DNA of 9,142 bases. It comes from JAWUWD01 sp034112085 (GTDB lineage Bacteria; Bacteroidota; Bacteroidia; Cytophagales; Cyclobacteriaceae). Location: assembly GCA_034112085.1 (NCBI GenBank), contig JAWUWD010000098.1, forward strand, positions 1 to 9,142, in the 5' to 3' direction. Positions 4,897-9,142 of the stretch are shown here, piece after piece. A program made the position numbers and the translations under genes. Every line of letters begins with the position of its first letter. The first letter of the stretch is position 1. The notes beneath the pieces are model-generated. The model searched no databases, was not told the origin of the DNA, and saw only the letters and a list, made by a program, of their open reading frames with translations.

Positions 4897-6096
4897 GTGA
4901 CAAAAGACATCATCATCATCGGTGGCGGAATCGTAGGACTCGCTACAGCTTTACACATCACGCAAGTCAATCCATCACTCAAGGTACTGGTCATTGAGAA
5001 AGAAGATAGGATAGCCAAACACCAAACTGGCAATAATAGTGGAGTGATTCATTCTGGACTTTACTACAAGCCAGGAAGTCTCAAAGCGACCAATTGTATC
5101 AATGGCTATCACAAAATGATTACCTTCTGTGATGAGCATAATATCCCTTACGAACTTTGCGGGAAAATCGTAGTTGCCTCCAATAAAGAAGAGGTAATTC
5201 TAATGAATAATCTTCTAGAAAGAGGCAAACAGAATGGCCTTGAAGGTATGAAAGTGCTCAAACAAGAGGAACTTGCTGAATACGAGCCTCATGTAAAAGG
5301 AGTTGCGGGAATTCATGTTCCTCAAACGGGTATTGTAGACTACATCAAGGTATCTGAGAAGTATGCTGAGCTGATCCAAAAAGCAGGTGGTGAAATACTC
5401 CTAAGCACTAAGGTGGTAGATATATCAAGTAATGCAACCAGTAGCACTGTCGTTACCAATAATGCCACGTATCAAGGAAAACTAATCATAAACTGTGCAG
5501 GGCTTTACTCTGATAAGATAGCCAAGCTTACTCAAGAGAAGCTCAATGTGAAGATCATACCTTTCAGAGGGGAGTATTATAAACTAACAGCAGAGAAAGA
5601 ATATCTTGTAAAAGACTTGATATATCCTGTACCAGATCCAAACTTTCCATTCTTAGGAGTACATTTTACCCGTATGGCAAAAGGTGGTGTAGAGGCTGGT
5701 CCAAATGCAGTACTGGCATTCCAACGTGAAGGGTATAAAAAGTCAGACATAAATATTCCAGAACTTGCCGAAACATTGGCCTGGCCTGGCTTTCAAAAGG
5801 TAGCGATGAAATACTGGAAAACAGGCATGGGGGAAATGTACCGCTCATTTTCTAAAACTGCCTTCACAAAAGCTTTGCAGAAACTAATCCCAGAGATACA
5901 AGAAAGTGACCTCACAACAGGTGGAGCTGGCGTACGTGCGCAAGCTTGCGATCGTAATGGTGGATTGATTGATGACTTTCTGATATTGGAAGATGAACGC
6001 ACTATCAATGTGCTTAATGCGCCTTCACCAGCTGCTACTTCTTCCCTATCGATTGGTGAGTCAGTTGGTAATATGGCTATGAAGAAAATTGGCTAG
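4897..6096 (+). CDS. lhgO: L-2-hydroxyglutarate oxidase, FAD-dependent
   Basis: A 399-residue flavoprotein of the DAO superfamily that oxidises L-2-hydroxyglutarate to 2-oxoglutarate, a repair reaction for side products of malate/lactate dehydrogenases; in E. coli LhgO passes electrons to the membrane quinone pool. The Rossmann motif GGGIVGLATA (9-18) is followed by the ribose-binding E34 in VLVIEKE. Family signatures follow: HQTGNNSGVIHSGLYYKPGS (42-61), INCAGLYSD (198-206), IPFRGEYYKL (221-230), GAGVRAQACDRNGG (343-356) and NAPSPAATSSLSIGE (374-388) near the C-terminus. Length and ends are normal. The start is GTG: the nearest in-frame stop upstream is TAA at 4864-4866 and no in-frame ATG lies between, so GTG is forced. 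It stands between moaA and moeB with gaps of 71 and 90 bases and is probably a separate unit. Confidence 0.93.
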   Translation: MTKDIIIIGGGIVGLATALHITQVNPSLKVLVIEKEDRIAKHQTGNNSGVIHSGLYYKPGSLKATNCINGYHKMITFCDEHNIPYELCGKIVVASNKEEVILMNNLLERGKQNGLEGMKVLKQEELAEYEPHVKGVAGIHVPQTGIVDYIKVSEKYAELIQKAGGEILLSTKVVDISSNATSSTVVTNNATYQGKLIINCAGLYSDKIAKLTQEKLNVKIIPFRGEYYKLTAEKEYLVKDLIYPVPDPNFPFLGVHFTRMAKGGVEAGPNAVLAFQREGYKKSDINIPELAETLAWPGFQKVAMKYWKTGMGEMYRSFSKTAFTKALQKLIPEIQESDLTTGGAGVRAQACDRNGGLIDDFLILEDERTINVLNAPSPAATSSLSIGESVGNMAMKKIG

Positions 6097-6186
6097 TCGT
6101 ATTTGAAAGTTAGTGTTTAGCGACTTGCATTTGATGTTAACCGACCTACTATTTGCTATCAACTTAGATTTAACATTAAAGACAAC

Positions 6187-7320
6187 ATGTCCAACTCATT
6201 ACTTTCAGATCAAGATTTAACTCGGTACAACCGTCACTTGGTCTTACCGGAAATTGGCATCAAAGGACAAGAGAAACTTAAAGGGGCTAAGGTATTGGTC
6301 ATTGGCGCGGGAGGGCTAGGTTGTCCAGCGCTTCAGTATTTAGCTGCCGCTGGTATTGGTAAAATTGGAATAGTGGATCATGACCTTGTAGATATCTCCA
6401 ACCTACAAAGACAAATACTATTCACTACAGCAGATATTGGTCTGCCCAAAGTGATAGTTGCACAGGAACACTTAGAAAAACTTAATCCTGAAATAAAAAT
6501 TTCAGCTTATCAAACTGAGCTTACTTCTGAAAACGCATTAGATATATTAAAACAATATGATATTGTTGTCGATTGTTCGGACAATTTCCCAACGAGATAT
6601 TTGATCAATGATAGTTGCGTAATTCTGGATAAAACTTTGGTCTATGGAGCGATATATAAGTTTGAAGGGCAAGTCGCCATATTCAATTCTTCTACTGGCA
6701 AAGGGAGAAGTGGTAATTACAGAGACCTATACCCCACCCCTCCAAGTCAAGAAATAGCACCAAATTGTAATGATTCAGGTGTAGTTGGTGTACTTCCTGG
6801 TATTATAGGAACATTGCAAGCAAATGAAGTTATAAAAATAATCTGCGGAATAGGCAATATATTAATTAATCAACTCTTCATTTTCGACTTATTAAGTATG
6901 CATACTAGCACTATCACATTTTCAGCTTCAAATAAGCCAATTTCGAAGCTGATCAACTATGAGAAATTTTGTAATATTGACAACTCAATAAAAAACGAAA
7001 CGATGAAAGAAGTTACTGTTCAAGAATTAAAAAACATGATTGATCAAAACGAAGATCATCAGCTAATAGATGTCCGCGAGCAACACGAAGTTGAAATAGC
7101 CGAGATGGGTGGAGAAGTGATCCCGATGGGAGAAGTGATGGACAATGTTGACAAATTTAACAGAGATAAAAAAGTGATCGTACATTGTAGAAGTGGTGCT
7201 AGAAGCGGTAATGTGATTCAAGCTTTAGAACAACAACATGGGTTTGACAACTTATACAACCTCAAAGGTGGAATTTTAGCCTGGGCAGATGAAATTGACT
7301 CTACTTTGACAAAATATTAA
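6187..7320 (+). CDS. moeB: MoeB/ThiF-type adenylyltransferase fused to a rhodanese domain
   Basis: A 377-residue fusion of an E1-like enzyme (about 8-265) and a rhodanese domain (about 273-372). The first activates the C-terminal glycine of a small sulfur carrier (MoaD, ThiS or similar) by adenylation; the second can supply sulfur as a persulfide. Nucleotide-binding VIGAGGLGCPA (38-48), R13, D64, R75 (SNLQRQ), K88 and D132 (SDNFPTRYLIND) match the MoeB ATP site. C194 (PNCNDSGVVGVLPG) matches the conserved cysteine near the crossover loop. The rhodanese loop CRSGARS (334-340) has catalytic C334. Odd: the two CxxC zinc-binding pairs of E. coli MoeB are absent; the first position reads NYRD (177-180). 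The nearby moaA suggests the MoaD pathway, but ThiS or another carrier is possible. No clear promoter was found in the 90 bases upstream. accC starts 2 bases after its stop. Confidence 0.9.
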   Translation: MSNSLLSDQDLTRYNRHLVLPEIGIKGQEKLKGAKVLVIGAGGLGCPALQYLAAAGIGKIGIVDHDLVDISNLQRQILFTTADIGLPKVIVAQEHLEKLNPEIKISAYQTELTSENALDILKQYDIVVDCSDNFPTRYLINDSCVILDKTLVYGAIYKFEGQVAIFNSSTGKGRSGNYRDLYPTPPSQEIAPNCNDSGVVGVLPGIIGTLQANEVIKIICGIGNILINQLFIFDLLSMHTSTITFSASNKPISKLINYEKFCNIDNSIKNETMKEVTVQELKNMIDQNEDHQLIDVREQHEVEIAEMGGEVIPMGEVMDNVDKFNRDKKVIVHCRSGARSGNVIQALEQQHGFDNLYNLKGGILAWADEIDSTLTKY

Positions 7321-7322
7321 CA

Positions 7323-8816
7323 ATGGGTAAAATCAATAAAATACTTATTGCCAACCGTGGCGAAATAGCAGTACGAGTGATCCGTTCTGCAAAGGAAATG
7401 GGTATCAAAACTGTAGCAATATATAGTGAAGCTGATCGAAATGCTATGCATGTCAGATACGCTGATCAAGCTATATGCGTTGGACCACCGCCTTCTGCGG
7501 AGTCTTACCTTCTAGGTGATAAAATTATAGCGATCTGTAAAGACCTCAATGTTGATGCCATACATCCTGGGTATGGTTTTCTTTCAGAAAATGCCGCTTT
7601 CTGTAAAAAAGTCACCGAAGCAGGATTGATTTTTATTGGACCATCTCCTGAAGCAATTGAAGTAATGGGAAGTAAGCTTGCGGCCAAAGCCACAGTATCT
7701 CATTATGGCATTCCTATGGTTCCGGGTACAGAAGAAGCCATCACAGATATAGCAGCTGCCAAAGAGATCTCATTAAAAATTGGTTATCCAATACTCATAA
7801 AAGCCAGTGCTGGTGGAGGTGGGAAAGGAATGCGCGTAGTTAACCATCCAGAAGAATTTGTAGAGCAAATGGAGCGTGCTATCAGTGAGGCAGAGTCTTC
7901 CTTTGGAGATGGATCTGTTTTTATTGAGAAATATATTACTTCACCAAAACACATTGAGTTCCAAATCATAGGAGATCAACACGGAAATATTCTTCATCTG
8001 TTTGATAGAGAATGTTCTATCCAACGGAGACACCAAAAGGTTATTGAAGAGGCTCCCTCTCCTACATTAACTCCAGAGATAAGAAAAGTAATGGGAGAAG
8101 CTGCCATCAAGGTGGCCAAAGCTTGTAACTATTATGGAGCCGGAACGGTTGAATTTATTATGGATGAAAATAGAGATTTTTTCTTCCTAGAAATGAATAC
8201 TAGACTTCAAGTAGAGCATCCTGTGACTGAAGAAATCACCGGTATTGACTTGGTGAAAGAGCAAATAAAAATTGCTGAAGGTCAAGTAATAAGCTTTAAG
8301 CAAGAAGACATAAGCATCAATGGTCATGCGATCGAATGTCGCGTATATGCGGAAGATCCTTCGAATAATTTCTTGCCAGATATTGGTAATCTCAAAACCT
8401 ATATCAGACCACAAGGCAAAGGTGTGCGTGTAGATGACGGGTTCGAAGAAGGTATGGATATTCCAATCTACTATGATCCAATGATAGCGAAATTGGTCAC
8501 TTTTGCTGATAATAGGCAAGTTGCTATCGATCGCATGGTACGAGCCATAGATGAGTACAAAATAGTTGGATTAGAAACCACAATGCCATTTTGCAAATAT
8601 GTAATGCAACATGAGTTGTTTATTGACGGATCATTTGACACAAATTTCGTAGCAAATCATTTCACGCCAGAAGACCTAAATAGCAAATCCAACGAAGATA
8701 TAGAACATCTAGCAGCCCTACTTGCTGTCGAAATACTTGGAAGTACTAAAATGACTGCTAGTACTATGACAGCTGCACAATCATCAGAAAGTAAGTGGAG
8801 GACTAGAAGATTATAA
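7323..8816 (+). CDS. accC: Biotin carboxylase subunit of an acyl-CoA carboxylase
   Basis: A 497-residue ATP-grasp enzyme that carboxylates biotin on a carrier protein using ATP and bicarbonate. The N-terminal domain starts KILIANRGEIAVRVIRSAKE (6-25). The glycine-rich ATP loop is KASAGGGGKGM (160-170). The catalytic region has C231 and K239 (CSIQRRHQK), EMNTRLQVEHPVTE (290-303) with E290, N292, R294 and E298, and R340 (HAIECR), corresponding to the known E. coli residues. About 45 residues beyond the E. coli length form a low-complexity tail (TMTAAQSSESKWRTRRL at the end), which is usual in Bacteroidota versions. No biotin carrier or carboxyltransferase gene is in the window, so whether the substrate complex is acetyl-, propionyl- or another acyl-CoA carboxylase cannot be told. 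It is the middle gene of a tight operon: 2 bases after moeB and 1 base before the DUF1015 gene. Confidence 0.95.
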   Translation: MGKINKILIANRGEIAVRVIRSAKEMGIKTVAIYSEADRNAMHVRYADQAICVGPPPSAESYLLGDKIIAICKDLNVDAIHPGYGFLSENAAFCKKVTEAGLIFIGPSPEAIEVMGSKLAAKATVSHYGIPMVPGTEEAITDIAAAKEISLKIGYPILIKASAGGGGKGMRVVNHPEEFVEQMERAISEAESSFGDGSVFIEKYITSPKHIEFQIIGDQHGNILHLFDRECSIQRRHQKVIEEAPSPTLTPEIRKVMGEAAIKVAKACNYYGAGTVEFIMDENRDFFFLEMNTRLQVEHPVTEEITGIDLVKEQIKIAEGQVISFKQEDISINGHAIECRVYAEDPSNNFLPDIGNLKTYIRPQGKGVRVDDGFEEGMDIPIYYDPMIAKLVTFADNRQVAIDRMVRAIDEYKIVGLETTMPFCKYVMQHELFIDGSFDTNFVANHFTPEDLNSKSNEDIEHLAALLAVEILGSTKMTASTMTAAQSSESKWRTRRL

Positions 8817-8817
8817 A

Positions 8818-9142
8818 ATGGCAGAAATACTTCCGATCAAAGCATGGAAATACAACCCTGAACTAGGTAAGCAGATTGAAGATGTGGCTTCTCCATTGTT
8901 TGATGTCGTAGCAGATAAGCAACTCAAAAAACTTTATGAAAATGAATATAATAGTATTAATTTGTCAGTACCACTAGTATAAAATGCAGCAGATCTAGCA
9001 ACCAAACGGCTCCAAAAATTGAAGGAAGAATGGGTTATTATACAAGATCAAATTCCCGGAATCTATGTCTAATATCAATATTTTACGTTAGCAGGAAGTC
9101 ATCAAGAATATTGCCGCAAAGGCTTCATTTGCAATATAAAAG
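8818..9142 (+). pseudogene. DUF1015 family protein with two in-frame stops (runs off window end)
   Basis: An ATG one base after the accC stop opens MAEILPIKAWKYNPELGKQI, then EDVASPLFDVV and LYENEYNSINLSVP, which is the characteristic start of the DUF1015 family (normally about 400 residues, function unknown, cytoplasmic). The frame then hits TAA at 8980-8982 after 54 codons, but the same frame continues NAADLATKRLQKLKEEWVII, QDQIPGIYV, a second TAA at 9070-9072, then YQYFTLAGSHQEYCRKGFIC and NIK up to the window end. The family normally has a sense codon (often Glu before NAA or DAA, Tyr in YVYYQYF) at these sites, so each stop can be explained by a single base change, with no frameshift. 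The conserved continuation makes decay recent. It is presumably the third gene of the moeB-accC operon, and no new start restores it within the window. Confidence 0.85.

Noticed and set aside
6097..6186. Promoter before moeB (TACTATTTG at 6147-6155)
   Set aside because: The element has one base too many between TA and TTTG, and no TTTG lies at the right distance upstream, so I did not list it.
8187..8519. 110-codon open frame on the minus strand inside accC
   Set aside because: It is antisense to the conserved catalytic part of biotin carboxylase, has no promoter or homology that I recognise, and its open state follows from the codon use of accC.
1582..9072. Stop codon reassignment (TAA or TAG read as an amino acid) to explain the in-frame stops
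   Set aside because: The stops replace different residues (Gln, Trp, probably Glu and Tyr), while intact genes in the window end with TAA, TAG or TGA at the expected family length and contain none internally. Pseudogenes are the simpler explanation.
1..9142. CRISPR array, tRNA, rRNA, phage or defence system
   Set aside because: No regularly spaced repeats, no cloverleaf-like segments, and no nuclease, helicase, integrase or toxin-like genes other than the IS fragment and the Arc-like remnant.

Overview
The window looks like chromosomal DNA from a Bacteroidota member, probably a Cytophagales-type marine or symbiotic lineage. The evidence is AT-rich sequence, protein sequences of Bacteroidota type (bS6/bS18/bL9, the MoeB-rhodanese fusion, the biotin carboxylase with a C-terminal extension), promoters of the TTTG-N18/19-TAnnTTTG kind, and almost no Shine-Dalgarno sequences. 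The lineage below phylum is inference.

Left part (1-1798), a decaying region. On the minus strand, read from high to low coordinates, there is an intact bestrophin-family channel gene (552-1421) with a good promoter. It is followed by a broken unrecognised gene (295-551), a 59-residue two-helix membrane protein (112-291), and the first 26 codons of an IS3-type OrfA (1-80) that runs off the window. Between the bestrophin gene and the next plus-strand gene lies the remnant of an Arc-like ribbon-helix-helix DNA-binding protein (about 1582-1746) with in-frame stops.

Middle (1799-3797). A secreted or lipid-anchorless hypothetical protein of 256 residues comes first. The ribosomal operon rpsF-rpsR-rplI follows, with a clear promoter, an inverted repeat over its -33 element, and a strong bulged terminator. 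The only convincing Shine-Dalgarno sequence in the window (AAGGAGGAGG) lies in front of rpsR. This is notable because Bacteroidota ribosomes normally hide the anti-Shine-Dalgarno in a pocket that includes bS18 and bS6.

Right part (3830-9142), metabolic genes all on the plus strand: moaA (first step of molybdenum cofactor synthesis), lhgO (L-2-hydroxyglutarate oxidase, GTG start), a MoeB/ThiF-rhodanese fusion (sulfur carrier activation), and accC (biotin carboxylase). Last comes a DUF1015 gene that overlaps the window end and carries two in-frame TAA codons. moeB, accC and the DUF1015 gene are spaced by 1-2 bases and look like one operon. moaA and moeB could serve the same cofactor pathway; lhgO and accC have no obvious functional link to it.

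I found no clearly new multi-gene system. The most interesting signals are the rpsR Shine-Dalgarno (a possible autoregulation switch) and the repeated pattern of otherwise well-preserved genes broken by nonsense codons, which suggests ongoing genome decay.
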